Assembly: GCF_001296045.1 (NCBI RefSeq)
Contig: NZ_LJHS01000022.1
Coordinates: 97,592 to 161,591 of the forward strand
DNA: 64,000 nt
DNA from: Rhizobium sp. AAP43
GTDB taxonomy: Bacteria > Pseudomonadota > Alphaproteobacteria > Rhizobiales > Rhizobiaceae
Reading direction: 5' to 3'
Shown here: positions 1-8,384 of the stretch, piece after piece
How positions within the stretch are numbered: position 1 is the stretch's first letter
How the letters are laid out: the number at the start of each line of letters is the position of its first letter
Program-made: the position numbers and the translations under genes
The notes under the pieces: generated by a model
Database searches by the model: none
The model's input: the letters and a program-made list of their open reading frames with translations, nothing else
What the model was told of the DNA's origin: nothing

Positions 1-1
1 A

Positions 2-253
2 CTGCACCACCTCGCGGATCACGGAATGCTGGACGGACGGTGCGGCATTCGGACGCTGACCTTGCCGGACAGCTTCATTGCCCAGGCGAGCCCCGATGAC
101 ATGTATGACGAGGCGCGACTGTCGGCCCGCCACATCGCAGCGCAGGTCCGCAAGGCGCTTCAACTGCGCGCGCCAGGCACCCGCATACTGCCCCGAACAA
201 GAGGCGGCGTTGCGGAGCAGTCCGCGCGGCTGCATCGAGCAGAAGATCGTTAA
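2..253 (+). CDS. dxs: 1-deoxy-D-xylulose-5-phosphate synthase, C-terminal end (partial)
   Basis: The gene runs in from the left edge and only the last 83 residues are present. DXS condenses pyruvate and glyceraldehyde 3-phosphate to 1-deoxy-D-xylulose 5-phosphate, the first step of the MEP isoprenoid pathway, in the cytosol. What is seen is the typical DXS C-terminus: a stretch reading ADHGMLDGRCGIRTLTLPD, then FIAQASPDDMYDEARL and a final helix. About 20 residues after the last helix are unlike the family and look like a lineage-specific tail. The usual rhizobial neighbours (xseB, tlyA) are absent. A B12-binding AerR/PpaA-like gene follows instead, so this may be a second dxs copy tied to carotenoid or bacteriochlorophyll synthesis. 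That last point is inference. Confidence 0.85.
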   Translation: MHHLADHGMLDGRCGIRTLTLPDSFIAQASPDDMYDEARLSARHIAAQVRKALQLRAPGTRILPRTRGGVAEQSARLHRAEDR

Positions 254-373
254 CGCCTATTTCGTGCATGATGCCGCGTCTACGACCATTAAGTGTTTTG
301 CGGCTTTTGTCAGATGCGGTATTGTGCCGCCGTCGGACAGACGACCGCCAAGGCCAAGGATCGGGAGGGTGAC

Positions 374-1300
374 ATGGCCAATGACAGGAGACCGGGTCCG
401 CCGGGAGATGCTGACGCATCGCAGTCGACAGGCAACAGTAAGCCTAACCTGACCAAATGCGATGTGCCCATGAGTGCAGGGGACCACCGCATTCTTGAAC
501 AGGCAATCCGGCAGGCCGTACCGAGACTCGTCGGCGCCGGCCACCCGGAATTGCAAAAGTCGACCGGGACCGATCAGGCAGCGCATGAGCCCGATCTCCA
601 TCTACATCCCGAGCTTGATCCCCTTGCCCGCCAATTGCCTGGAACTGAAAAGGCGATCGCCTACAGGACCAGCCTTTATCGCGTCCTAGTGGACATGGAT
701 CCCCGAGGTCATCGCGAACTCATCGACGAACTGGTGCGCAGCGGCATTCCCCTGCACACACTCGCCATCCAGCTCTTCTCGCCAGTCGCGGTGCATTTGG
801 GTAACCTCTGGTGCACCGACGAGAGCGATTTCATGCAGGTAGCCGTCGCCTCTACGCGCTTGGGAATGATCATCAATCACCTGTCCCATGGTCACGGGCA
901 TACTGTCGGCCGGCGAGACATTGATCGCCGAATCTTGCTGGCCCGCACGCGCGGCGCGCTGCACACAATCGGCGTCTCCATCGTCGCCTCCTGTTTTCGC
1001 GATATGGGCTGGATCGTCGAGGGCGGAGCCGACCTCGAGCTGGACGACAGCCTCTACATGAAACTGTCTGCCTCACCTTACAATCTGGTTGGGATCTCCG
1101 TGGGGCAGGTCGACGAAGTCGATCAATGCGCTCATGCGATCCGTCGCATCCATTCCAGCCGCACGACAAAACAGGTGAAAGTTGCAATCGGCGGGCCGGC
1201 TGTCATGCGCGACCCGCTTTCCTTTCACAACATCGGCGCCGATGTCGTGGCACGCTCCGCGCTGGAGGTAATGCAACTGGCAGAAAGCGTTGGCCGCTAA
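374..1300 (+). CDS. Cobalamin-binding regulator, AerR/PpaA-like
   Basis: This is a 308-residue soluble protein. The ATG at 374 was chosen because GGGAGGGT sits just before it; an in-frame ATG at 293 lacks such a site. The N-terminal third is low complexity. Residues from about 105 form a helical region (HLGNLWCTDESDF) like the four-helix B12-binding cap, and the C-terminal part is a Rossmann-type B12 domain. The loop that normally reads DxHxxG reads ALHTIG here: the cobalt-ligating His is kept but the Asp is Ala. The segment after it (VSIVASCFRDMGWIVEGG) resembles AerR and PpaA, antirepressor partners of the photosynthesis repressor CrtJ/PpsR. No DNA-binding domain is evident, so action through a partner protein is likely. 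A generic B12-dependent regulator is the alternative. Confidence 0.75.
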   Translation: MANDRRPGPPGDADASQSTGNSKPNLTKCDVPMSAGDHRILEQAIRQAVPRLVGAGHPELQKSTGTDQAAHEPDLHLHPELDPLARQLPGTEKAIAYRTSLYRVLVDMDPRGHRELIDELVRSGIPLHTLAIQLFSPVAVHLGNLWCTDESDFMQVAVASTRLGMIINHLSHGHGHTVGRRDIDRRILLARTRGALHTIGVSIVASCFRDMGWIVEGGADLELDDSLYMKLSASPYNLVGISVGQVDEVDQCAHAIRRIHSSRTTKQVKVAIGGPAVMRDPLSFHNIGADVVARSALEVMQLAESVGR

Positions 1301-1336
1301 TAGGGATGGCCGCTCATTCTTCTCTCACGACATTGC

Positions 1337-2149
1337 TTAAGTAGCCGGTGTCGTGACCCCTTTCAGATGGCCGAGCAGATAGGCATGCGTCGATGGATTG
1401 CCGACAATCAGGATTCCCGACCTTTCATAATGCTCTGGTCCTCTGCCCCACCAGTCAGTCACAACCCCACCAGCTTCCTCAACCAGCAGGATTCCAGCAG
1501 CGGTATCGATAAAGCCGGTCTGCTCGAAATAGCCGGTAAACCGACCACAAGCGACATAGGCACAGCAATTGGCCGCACTGCCGATCACCCGCACGGCGCC
1601 GATCGGCGCCCGGATCGCATCGAGCCTCGCATAGGCACCGGCATGCAGCGACAGGCTCGGCAATGGTAACCCTGTCCCGACCACCATCTGGCCGACGAGG
1701 CCCGTATCCCGCATGTCGAGCTTTCGTCCGTTGAGATAGGCGCCCGCCCCGGCGATCGCGGTGAACATCTCATCTGTGACAGGATTGAACACGAGGCCGC
1801 AGACCGTCCTGCCCGCCTGCCTCAACGCAATCGTGATGGTGAAATCCAGACCGTTGAGGAAGTTTGTCGTGCCGTCGATCGGATCAAGGAGAAACCGATA
1901 ATGGGTGTCGACACCATCTACCGGAGGAAACTCCTCTCCGCTCAAACTCCAGTCCGGATAGCGCGACAGAAGATGCTTGCGGATCAGCATTTCGGATTGT
2001 TCATCCGCTTCGCTGACAAAATCACCTGGTCCTTTGACCCCGATATCGAGCGTCTCGCGCCGGTGGAAATAATCCATCGTCAGCGCGCCTGCCAGACGGG
2101 CCGCCTCGATCATGTCGACGAGGACAGACTTGATGTCGATGTTGCTCAT
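1337..2149 (-). CDS. Inositol monophosphatase family phosphatase
   Basis: This is a 270-residue Mg2+/Li+-sensitive sugar phosphatase of the IMPase/SuhB family, last gene of the minus-strand operon that begins at 6912. Its ATG overlaps the stop of the phosphodiesterase gene by four bases. Motif 1 is seen as GEE (residues 71-73), motif 2 as LDPIDGTTNF (residues 88-97, metal ligands D89 and D92) and motif 3 as IDTAAGILLVEEAGG, where the usual leading Trp is Ile. The family dephosphorylates inositol 1-phosphate and related polyol or sugar phosphates. Beside a glycerophosphodiesterase and an importer it probably removes phosphate from the product of imported phosphodiesters. The exact substrate cannot be read from the sequence; CysQ-type or histidinol-phosphatase activity cannot be excluded. 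Confidence 0.85.
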   Translation of the reverse strand: MSNIDIKSVLVDMIEAARLAGALTMDYFHRRETLDIGVKGPGDFVSEADEQSEMLIRKHLLSRYPDWSLSGEEFPPVDGVDTHYRFLLDPIDGTTNFLNGLDFTITIALRQAGRTVCGLVFNPVTDEMFTAIAGAGAYLNGRKLDMRDTGLVGQMVVGTGLPLPSLSLHAGAYARLDAIRAPIGAVRVIGSAANCCAYVACGRFTGYFEQTGFIDTAAGILLVEEAGGVVTDWWGRGPEHYERSGILIVGNPSTHAYLLGHLKGVTTPAT

Positions 2150-2991
2150 ACGGTGCTTCCTGCAAGCTTGACTACCAATGTTTCCGGGTCGTCCGTGGTG
2201 ATCTGATCGACCTTCAAAGCTAGCAGACGCAAGGCCGCGGCAACGGCATCAGGGCCGGTATCGCGCAGAGTCCATGCATCCACACGCCGCCCCTCAGCAT
2301 GCACCGCCGCGATCATGTCGAAGCCCTGATCGGCGGCCGCAAGGATAAGCTCGTAAGCGAGATAGATCATCTGCGCCGCCGGGGCCGTAACTAGAGCCTG
2401 TTTGGTGAAGGCGGCAAAATCCGCGGCCGCCTTGAGATCCTGCAGCACGCCGGGATACGTCGGATCATATCCCGTCTTCAGCCCCGGCGTGGCAGCAGCC
2501 AGGACTGTCACCGCAGCAGCATCACCGCCCGAAAGGATCATCGTCGCTGCAACCGGCGTGACGGCTGCGGCAAAATTGGCGATGCTGGACGCGTCAAGCC
2601 GGGCCACGTCTTCTTTGAAATCGAGTTGAAGGAGCGCTTCCGGATGAGCAGGATTGGCGGCCAGTAACCCACACAGGTCCTCAAGCAACATGACGCGATC
2701 ATCGATGGGAACGCCATCCTTGCCGCGCAGATGCAAACCACGCAACATTTCTGCCGAAGCGTGCGCAACCAGACCCTTGCCGGTCGTGCCATGGACAAGA
2801 TCGAGATCGTGGAGGATGGCAAAGCCGTGATCGGCATGCACGACAAGGTCGACTTCGACACTCGCCCCGAGGCGCATGGCCTCAAGAATGCGCGTCGCAG
2901 TAAACTCCGGGTCGGTGATTGTCCGCCGGGCGCGATGCCATTTGAGCCAGGTACGGTGCCCGCCAAACTCGAGCGAAATCGGATCAGACAT
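2146..2991 (-). CDS. Glycerophosphodiester phosphodiesterase family protein
   Basis: This is a 281-residue cytoplasmic GDPD-type TIM-barrel enzyme with no signal peptide. I chose the ATG at 2991, which overlaps the end of the ATPase gene by eight bases; a longer frame to 3123 would overlap that gene by 140 bases. The catalytic set is visible: H12-R13 in GGHRTW, E46 and D48 in VEVDLVV, and H61 in ILHDLDL. The family hydrolyses glycerophosphodiesters to sn-glycerol 3-phosphate and the free alcohol, although some members open the other phosphate bond. Position between an ABC importer and an IMPase-like phosphatase suggests cytoplasmic processing of an imported phosphodiester such as glycerophosphoinositol or a sugar phosphodiester (inference). 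Confidence 0.85.
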   Translation of the reverse strand: MSDPISLEFGGHRTWLKWHRARRTITDPEFTATRILEAMRLGASVEVDLVVHADHGFAILHDLDLVHGTTGKGLVAHASAEMLRGLHLRGKDGVPIDDRVMLLEDLCGLLAANPAHPEALLQLDFKEDVARLDASSIANFAAAVTPVAATMILSGGDAAAVTVLAAATPGLKTGYDPTYPGVLQDLKAAADFAAFTKQALVTAPAAQMIYLAYELILAAADQGFDMIAAVHAEGRRVDAWTLRDTGPDAVAAALRLLALKVDQITTDDPETLVVKLAGSTV

Positions 2992-4030
2992 GGGCATTTG
3001 TCCGATAAAGTTGCTGACCGTCGCGGAAAACAGCAAAGGCCCGCGGATGAAGGTCGACCCCTTGGCCGGCGCGGAAAAGATCGGGTGTACGCACCATGGA
3101 TTTGATCCGTGTGCCGTCATCAAGCATCAGATCGACAAGCCCATGGGTGCCGAAATCGGTAACCCGATGGACATTGGCCTGGCCCGGCGTCGCCGCGACG
3201 AGATCCAGCGCCTCGGGCCGTACGGCAAGCGTCGCCGGCCCATCGCTGACAGGCAGCGGCACATTGACATCGTCATGCAGGAAACGCCCCTGCTCCACCA
3301 CGCCTTCGATGAAGTTCATCGATCCGATGAAACCGGCGACGAACGGTGTCTGCGGATCGCGATAGACGATCTCCGGGCGATCAGCCTGCTCGGTCCGGCC
3401 GTTGCGCATCACGACGATCCGGTCAGCCATAGACAATGCCTCGTCTTGGCCATGCGTCACGAACAGCGTGGTGATCTTCAGCCGTAGCTGAATATCGCGC
3501 ACCTCTTCGCGCAACCGTTCGCGCAAATGCTGGTCGAGGCTGGCAAAGGGTTCGTCAAGCAGCAGGATTTTCGGCTCGAGCACCAGCGAACGGGCAAGCG
3601 CCACACGCTGCTGCTGACCGCCCGAAAGCTGATTGGTCAGCCGCTTGCCATAGCCGGCAAGCCCGACAAGCTCGAGCACGCCTTCCACCTTGTCAGCTAT
3701 TTCACCAGCCGGCAGCCGCCGCAGCTTGAGACCGAAGGCAAGATTGTTGAAGACATTCATGTGGCTCCAAAGCGCGTGGCTCTGGAACACCATGCCAGTC
3801 GGGCGTTGATCCGGTGAAAGACCGGTCACGTCCTCGCCGTCGATCGAGATGATGCCCGATGTCGGGCGCTCGAAACCGCCGACCATGCGCAGGACCGTAG
3901 ATTTTCCCGAGCCCGAGGGACCCAGCAGACAAACCAGTTCGCCGTCTGCGATGTCGAGTGAGAAGGCTTCGACGGCAACCGTGCCGCCGGCAAACACTTT
4001 TGAGACGGCTTTGATGCTGAGAGGTGCCAT
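2984..4030 (-). CDS. ABC importer ATPase (PotA/FbpC class)
   Basis: This is a 348-residue nucleotide-binding subunit. The ATG at 4030 is preceded by a GGACG ribosome site; the frame extends to 4135 but the added residues do not resemble an ABC protein and overlap the permease gene. Walker A reads GPSGSGKST, the signature LSGGQQQRVALARSL, Walker B ILLLDEPFASLD and the H-loop VTHGQDEA. The last 100 residues form a TOBE-type regulatory domain. The subfamily energises uptake of polyamines, ferric iron or phosphorylated sugars (the AfuABC type). It belongs with the two permeases and binding protein at 4054-6912, and the downstream phosphodiesterase and phosphatase genes favour an organophosphate substrate. 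Confidence 0.9.
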   Translation of the reverse strand: MAPLSIKAVSKVFAGGTVAVEAFSLDIADGELVCLLGPSGSGKSTVLRMVGGFERPTSGIISIDGEDVTGLSPDQRPTGMVFQSHALWSHMNVFNNLAFGLKLRRLPAGEIADKVEGVLELVGLAGYGKRLTNQLSGGQQQRVALARSLVLEPKILLLDEPFASLDQHLRERLREEVRDIQLRLKITTLFVTHGQDEALSMADRIVVMRNGRTEQADRPEIVYRDPQTPFVAGFIGSMNFIEGVVEQGRFLHDDVNVPLPVSDGPATLAVRPEALDLVAATPGQANVHRVTDFGTHGLVDLMLDDGTRIKSMVRTPDLFRAGQGVDLHPRAFAVFRDGQQLYRTNAHV

Positions 4031-4053
4031 GGAAACGTCCTGATTGCAAAAAT

Positions 4054-4878
4054 TCAGCCGCCGAAGCCGCGCGCGAAGGATGAGCCGCCAATGACGCGGC
4101 GGGCGAAAATAAGGGCGAGGAAGGATGGCACCCACAGCATGACCGAGAGCACCGCACCAAACTGGATCACCATCTGGTTGTTGATGAAGCTGATCATCAG
4201 CACCGGCATGGTGCGGATGCCCGGCGCGCCGATCAGCCAGGCACCTTCCGTCTCGTAGAAAGTGCCGACGAATGTCAGCAGCACGGCAGCTGCAATGGTC
4301 GGAGCTGCCTGCGGCAGCGTGATCGACCAGAAAACCCGAAGCGGCCCGGCACCGACATCGCGCGCCGCCTCCTCCATCCGCCTGTCGACAGCCTGGAAGG
4401 CTGCGACCGGGATCCAGATCATGAACATCAGCGTGTTGACCAGCTGGATCAGTGCCACGCCCCAGAACGTCCCGATCAGGTCGAGTTGCAGAAAAATTGC
4501 AGCGATCGCGACCAGAAGGCCGAATTTGGGGAAAGCATGCCCGGCAAGGAAAGAGAAGAACAAAAGGTCCCGCCCGGGAAACCGCATCCGGGCAAACGCA
4601 TAGGCCGCCGGCAGGCAGATGACCGCCGAGGCGAGCGTGACAGAGGCTGAGAGCAGAAGGCTGAGCTTCAGCGCATTCCAGACATCCGAACGGTTGAGCG
4701 TCTGTTCCCAGAACCGCAGGCCGAATTGCTGCGGCATGAGGCTGGGATAACGCCAGACCTCGGTGAAGGCCCAGACACCGACAACGACGAGAGGCATGAT
4801 GACGGCGATCGTCAGGAGGGTGGCGAGCACGAGACCAGTGCCATCGATCGGCCGGCGGACAAAAGCAAGCTTGGTCAT
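4054..4878 (-). CDS. ABC importer permease, second subunit
   Basis: This is a 274-residue inner-membrane permease of the binding-protein-dependent class (PotC/FbpB-like) with about six transmembrane segments. The ATG at 4878 lies seven bases after the stop of the preceding permease; the frame continues upstream to 4920 inside that gene and was not used. The cytoplasmic EAA loop that contacts the ATPase is visible as EAARDVGAGPLRVFWSI. The gene ends 23 bases before the ATPase start, consistent with one transcript. Substrate is not evident from the permease itself. Confidence 0.88.
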   Translation of the reverse strand: MTKLAFVRRPIDGTGLVLATLLTIAVIMPLVVVGVWAFTEVWRYPSLMPQQFGLRFWEQTLNRSDVWNALKLSLLLSASVTLASAVICLPAAYAFARMRFPGRDLLFFSFLAGHAFPKFGLLVAIAAIFLQLDLIGTFWGVALIQLVNTLMFMIWIPVAAFQAVDRRMEEAARDVGAGPLRVFWSITLPQAAPTIAAAVLLTFVGTFYETEGAWLIGAPGIRTMPVLMISFINNQMVIQFGAVLSVMLWVPSFLALIFARRVIGGSSFARGFGG

Positions 4879-4885
4879 GAACGGC

Positions 4886-5764
4886 TTACTTTCCCTGATT
4901 GCGGGCAACGGACCGCACATAGAACAGTCCGAAGACGATGCAGAAACCGAAGGTAATCACCGCCTGGGTGATCGCGCCGACCGGATCGTTGAGATCGCGG
5001 AAGGTGCGCTGCATGAACGGCCCCATCATCTCGGGCGAGGCAGGCCCCAGCAGATAGGGCAGGGTGAAGGACGAGAAGATGCCGAGCACGGCGAAGGAAA
5101 GCGCGACCAGAATGGAATTGCCGATCCTGGGCAGGATGATGTGCCAGAGAACCTGCAACCGGTTTGCTCCGACATCTCGCGCCGCCTCGACTGCCATATT
5201 GCTGACTGAGCCGAGGCCAGACAGAAGGATGAGAACGGTCAGCGGAATATTGTCCCAGACAAGACCAATCACTGGCCCCAATGGTGTGAGATAGGGCGTG
5301 CGGATCTTGGGAAGCCCCGCGAAATTGAGGAGAAGATCGACCATGCCATTCGGCCCAAGCACGCGGATGAAGGCGTAAGCCAGGATGATCGAAGGCACAA
5401 ACATCGGAAGAATTGCCAGCGCCTGCACATAGGCTGCCACCTTGCCCTCGGCAAAGCGGAGATAGAGCGCAATCGGCAGGCAGACGATGAGCAGCAGGAT
5501 CGCGCAGGCGGCTGTAGTCCACAGTGTCAGCGACAGATTGTTGAGGCTATAGGCATCACCGAAGAAGAAGACATAGCTCGACAGATCGAAGGCCATCGCG
5601 CCATCTGCCTGCCGTCGCCAGACGGTGCGCAGCACCGCACTGGCGATCGGCCAGATGACCAGCCAGCCGACGAGCAACACCGGAATGGCGACGAGCAGGA
5701 GGCCGATTGGCCTCCTGCCTGCGTCAGTGTGCACGGACAGAGATGATGGCACGGAACCGCTCAC
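4886..5764 (-). CDS. ABC importer permease, first subunit
   Basis: This is a 292-residue inner-membrane permease (PotB/FbpB-like), about six transmembrane helices, with the EAA loop seen as VEAARDVGANRLQVLW. It starts with GTG at 5764, whose first bases overlap the TGA of the binding-protein gene (GTGA overlap), implying translational coupling. It pairs with the permease at 4054 as a heterodimer. The N-terminal 25 residues are hydrophilic and lie before the first membrane segment (LLLVAIPVLLVGWLVIWPIA). Confidence 0.88.
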   Translation of the reverse strand: MSGSVPSSLSVHTDAGRRPIGLLLVAIPVLLVGWLVIWPIASAVLRTVWRRQADGAMAFDLSSYVFFFGDAYSLNNLSLTLWTTAACAILLLIVCLPIALYLRFAEGKVAAYVQALAILPMFVPSIILAYAFIRVLGPNGMVDLLLNFAGLPKIRTPYLTPLGPVIGLVWDNIPLTVLILLSGLGSVSNMAVEAARDVGANRLQVLWHIILPRIGNSILVALSFAVLGIFSSFTLPYLLGPASPEMMGPFMQRTFRDLNDPVGAITQAVITFGFCIVFGLFYVRSVARNQGK

Positions 5765-6912
5765 GCCTTGCGGTCGATAGTCGGCGCAACGTTACGATAC
5801 CAACCGTCATTGACGGCAGCTTCCCAGGCGCCCGCCGGGAAGGTCGGGATCGAAGCCGGGATGATATCGGCGAATTTTTCGCGCAGATCGGCTGAGACGT
5901 AATCCCAGGCGACTCCCGGAAAGCCACCGAGTTCCGTCAAAATGGCATTCTGCATCTCTTCCGTGAGGATGAAATCGGCAAGCTTCAGAGCCTCATCACG
6001 GTTCTTGCCATTGGCAAGCACGACAGCGCGCGAGAAGTTTCCGCACAGTGCCAGATCCTGAAGCTGAACGATGCCGGTTGTCTCGGGCAGAACGCCCTGG
6101 GCAATCGCCTGCAGCACCTGATCCGACCAGACGGGGGTCATGGTTACGACGCCCTGAGCCAGGAGCTGGATCGACTGGGTATTGCCAGAAGAGTATGCGC
6201 CATTGTCATAAAGCGATGGCGCGATGTCCTTCAGGATCTCCCAGGCCTTGCCGAGCGCCTCTACGCCGGAGGCTTCGGTATAGTTGTCGACCGTGAAAGC
6301 CTTGGGATCGAGACCATTGGCCTGATGGATGGCGCGGCGCACGAAATTGCCGCCGGAGCCGCCCTTGTCGGGACGGTTATAGACGAACTGACCGGGATTG
6401 GCCTTGATCCAGGAGACGAGAGCCTCCCAGGTCTTTGGTGCATCGGCAGCCGAGAGCTTTGTAGTGTCATAGGCAAGCAGAACCTGCGAACCGCGATAAG
6501 GCAGGCTGTAATCGCTGTCGAAGGCAAGCGGATTGACCTTCGAATAATTCGACAGACCGGCTTCCTTCATGTTGACATAGAGACCAGCTTCGATGGCGCC
6601 CTTCGGCAGGCGCGGGTCGGTGTGCTCGAAGTAGTCGGCCTGCGGATCGGTATTCGTCTGCATGGCCGCAACAGCACGTTCGGCGATCGCCTGAACGCCC
6701 GCATTATCGCCGGCATCCACCAGGTTGAGCTTGACGCCCGCATGCGCCGCCTCAAAGGCCGGCTTGACGGTGTTGGTCCAGAAATCAAGGACATTGCTGT
6801 CCGAACCAGTGTACCAGTCGATCTGACCTTCGCCCGCGAAAGACAGTTTCGGCAGGAGCATCATGCCGGCCACGGAGCCGGCGGTAGAGATCAAAAAGGC
6901 GCGACGCTTCAT
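5761..6912 (-). CDS. Periplasmic binding protein of organophosphate-type ABC importer
   Basis: This is a 383-residue extracellular solute-binding protein, first gene of the importer operon. The ATG at 6912 follows GGAGAAGACG; a TTG four codons upstream is less likely. The N-terminus MKRRAFLISTAGSVAG carries a twin-arginine pair followed by a hydrophobic stretch, so Tat export is possible. The fold resembles the ferric/thiamine/sugar-phosphate binding group (AfuA, FbpA), but a run of iron-binding tyrosines is not obvious. With the phosphodiesterase and phosphatase genes at the end of the operon, a phosphorylated polyol or glycerophosphodiester is the best guess for its ligand. Iron or polyamine remain alternatives. 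Confidence 0.8.
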   Translation of the reverse strand: MKRRAFLISTAGSVAGMMLLPKLSFAGEGQIDWYTGSDSNVLDFWTNTVKPAFEAAHAGVKLNLVDAGDNAGVQAIAERAVAAMQTNTDPQADYFEHTDPRLPKGAIEAGLYVNMKEAGLSNYSKVNPLAFDSDYSLPYRGSQVLLAYDTTKLSAADAPKTWEALVSWIKANPGQFVYNRPDKGGSGGNFVRRAIHQANGLDPKAFTVDNYTEASGVEALGKAWEILKDIAPSLYDNGAYSSGNTQSIQLLAQGVVTMTPVWSDQVLQAIAQGVLPETTGIVQLQDLALCGNFSRAVVLANGKNRDEALKLADFILTEEMQNAILTELGGFPGVAWDYVSADLREKFADIIPASIPTFPAGAWEAAVNDGWYRNVAPTIDRKA

Positions 6913-7093
6913 CGTCTTCTCCAAGGGTGGCCGGGCAAAGGCTCACGGCACGGGTCGACGGTCAAAAAACAGGGAGAGACGGCAAACGCCGAAGGATGAC
7001 AGCGGACCGACACTGCCAACTTCTCTCGACGAGCCTCACCTCCGCCGGACGCTGAGGGCCGGACATCAAAGGAAAGGCACCAGCCAGGGATGC

Positions 7094-7189
7094 GCTTGCA
7101 CATGATTGCAAGCAAATCCCTCTCGGCCGCTCCTAACTACCGTTCGAACGCAAAGCTTTGATGACAGTGGCTCCGTGCACACATGTGCA
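7094..7189. promoter_or_regulatory. Candidate LacI operators before the importer operon
   Basis: Two inverted repeats lie between the LacI gene and the binding-protein start. The first has arms GCTTGCA (7094-7100) and TGCAAGC (7107-7113) around six bases. The second has arms TGCACA (7176-7181) and TGTGCA (7184-7189) around two bases. Both contain TTGCACATG, in opposite orientation (7097-7105 and 7182-7190). A separate perfect palindrome CGTTCGAACG is at 7141-7150. Pseudo-palindromes of this size are typical LacI-family sites, and this 288-base gap holds no gene. Confidence 0.5.
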
Positions 7190-7200
7190 ATAAAATTCGC

Positions 7201-8226
7201 TCAAGCAGACTGTGGCCGCACCGAACGCCGCCAGATCGGCGCTGGTTCAAAAACGACAGCCTCGCGGGTCTGCCTGCTCGGCGACTGATCCGGCAAGGTC
7301 AAAAGCTCGACAACATGCCCCGCCATTCTGTCGAGCGGCTGTTCGAATGTCGTCAACTGGTAGGACTCCCAGCCAGACTGTTCGATGTTGTCAAAGCCGA
7401 CAATGCAGAGATCCTCGGGGATTTTCAGGCCGAATTCATGGCGCGCGCCGTCCATAAAGCCCAGCGCCAGAAGGTCTGTGACGCAGAAGACGCCGTCTGG
7501 CTGGTTGGATCGGGCAAACAGTCGCCGCGCCACCTCGACGCCGGAGCGATGGGAGGCTGGGCCCGCTTCCCAGACGCCGACTGAAAGGCCCTCTCCTTCG
7601 GCAGCCTCGACGAAATGGCGCTCCCGGGCGATCAGGCTCGGCGTCATCGCACTCGATGTCACAACGCCGATATGCCGGCAGCCGGCCCGCCGCAGCAGGA
7701 ACAAGGCCTCGCGTGCCGCAAGCGCATTATCGACGCCGACATTGTCGCAACCGCTCAACCGGTCGTCGCGGTTGATCAGGATGACCTGCTGCCCATTGGC
7801 AAGCGCCGTCTGCACCAGCGAGGATGATGGTGTGCCCGATAAGACCACGGTCGCATCCGCCCGGTAATGCAAGGTCAGTCTCAGCGCGCAACCGACACTC
7901 GCCTCGTCGCTCTCCGTATTGAGGACAACCGTAATCTTGCCCGCTGCCTGTAGCCTGCGCGTCAGACTGTCGAGCAGCGCCGCCCGCACCGGCGTCGTCA
8001 CGTCGGACACGATCAGACAGACGATGTTGCTGCGTTCACGCAGCTGCCGCGCGAGATGATTGACGTGATAACCTAAAGCCTCAGCGGCCTCGATGACCTT
8101 GCGGCGCGTCTCGTCCGAAACGCTGGCACCGTCGGTGAAAGTCCGCGACACGGCAGAGCGCGACACGCCTGCGCGTTCGGCAACCATTTTCGCACTGACA
8201 AATGACGTCTGATGCACATCACGCAT
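7201..8226 (-). CDS. LacI-family transcriptional regulator
   Basis: This is a 341-residue one-component regulator. Residues 10-60 hold the LacI helix-turn-helix and hinge helix (MVAERAGVSRSAVSRTF, then EAAEALGYHVNHLARQLR). The remainder is a periplasmic-binding-protein-like effector domain, with conserved elements such as IPEDLCIVGFDNI and LTTFEQP. It lies upstream of, and in the same direction as, the organophosphate-type importer operon, separated by a 288-base gap that holds candidate operators, so it most likely controls that operon. Its effector is unknown. It diverges from the ArsR-type gene at 8385, so it could also influence the arabinose block. Confidence 0.92.
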   Translation of the reverse strand: MRDVHQTSFVSAKMVAERAGVSRSAVSRTFTDGASVSDETRRKVIEAAEALGYHVNHLARQLRERSNIVCLIVSDVTTPVRAALLDSLTRRLQAAGKITVVLNTESDEASVGCALRLTLHYRADATVVLSGTPSSSLVQTALANGQQVILINRDDRLSGCDNVGVDNALAAREALFLLRRAGCRHIGVVTSSAMTPSLIARERHFVEAAEGEGLSVGVWEAGPASHRSGVEVARRLFARSNQPDGVFCVTDLLALGFMDGARHEFGLKIPEDLCIVGFDNIEQSGWESYQLTTFEQPLDRMAGHVVELLTLPDQSPSRQTREAVVFEPAPIWRRSVRPQSA

Positions 8227-8341
8227 GCCGCCCCTCCCCCATTGCCCGACCTTCGGCAGATGTAAGTCGGCTCGACCGCAACTGATCCGGAAACCGGTAA
8301 GAACTCAATATGACAAACGCGTGAGACTGCGATTGAACTAA

Positions 8342-8356
8342 ATCGAAAATCTCGAT
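8342..8356. promoter_or_regulatory. Candidate operator upstream of the ArsR-type gene
   Basis: An inverted repeat ATCGA (8342-8346) and TCGAT (8352-8356) with a five-base spacer sits 29 bases before the GTG start of the ArsR-type regulator. Its core TCGAAAATCTCGATAT is similar to the palindrome before the arabinofuranosidase gene (10 of 16 positions), suggesting one protein binds both. Confidence 0.45.
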
Positions 8357-8384
8357 ATAGATCGACGAACAGGGGGAGAGAGAC

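Noticed and set aside
323..339. TGT-N11-ACA upstream of the AerR-like gene, resembling a PpsR/CrtJ site
   Set aside because: The known motif has a 12-base spacer and usually two copies; only one imperfect copy is present.
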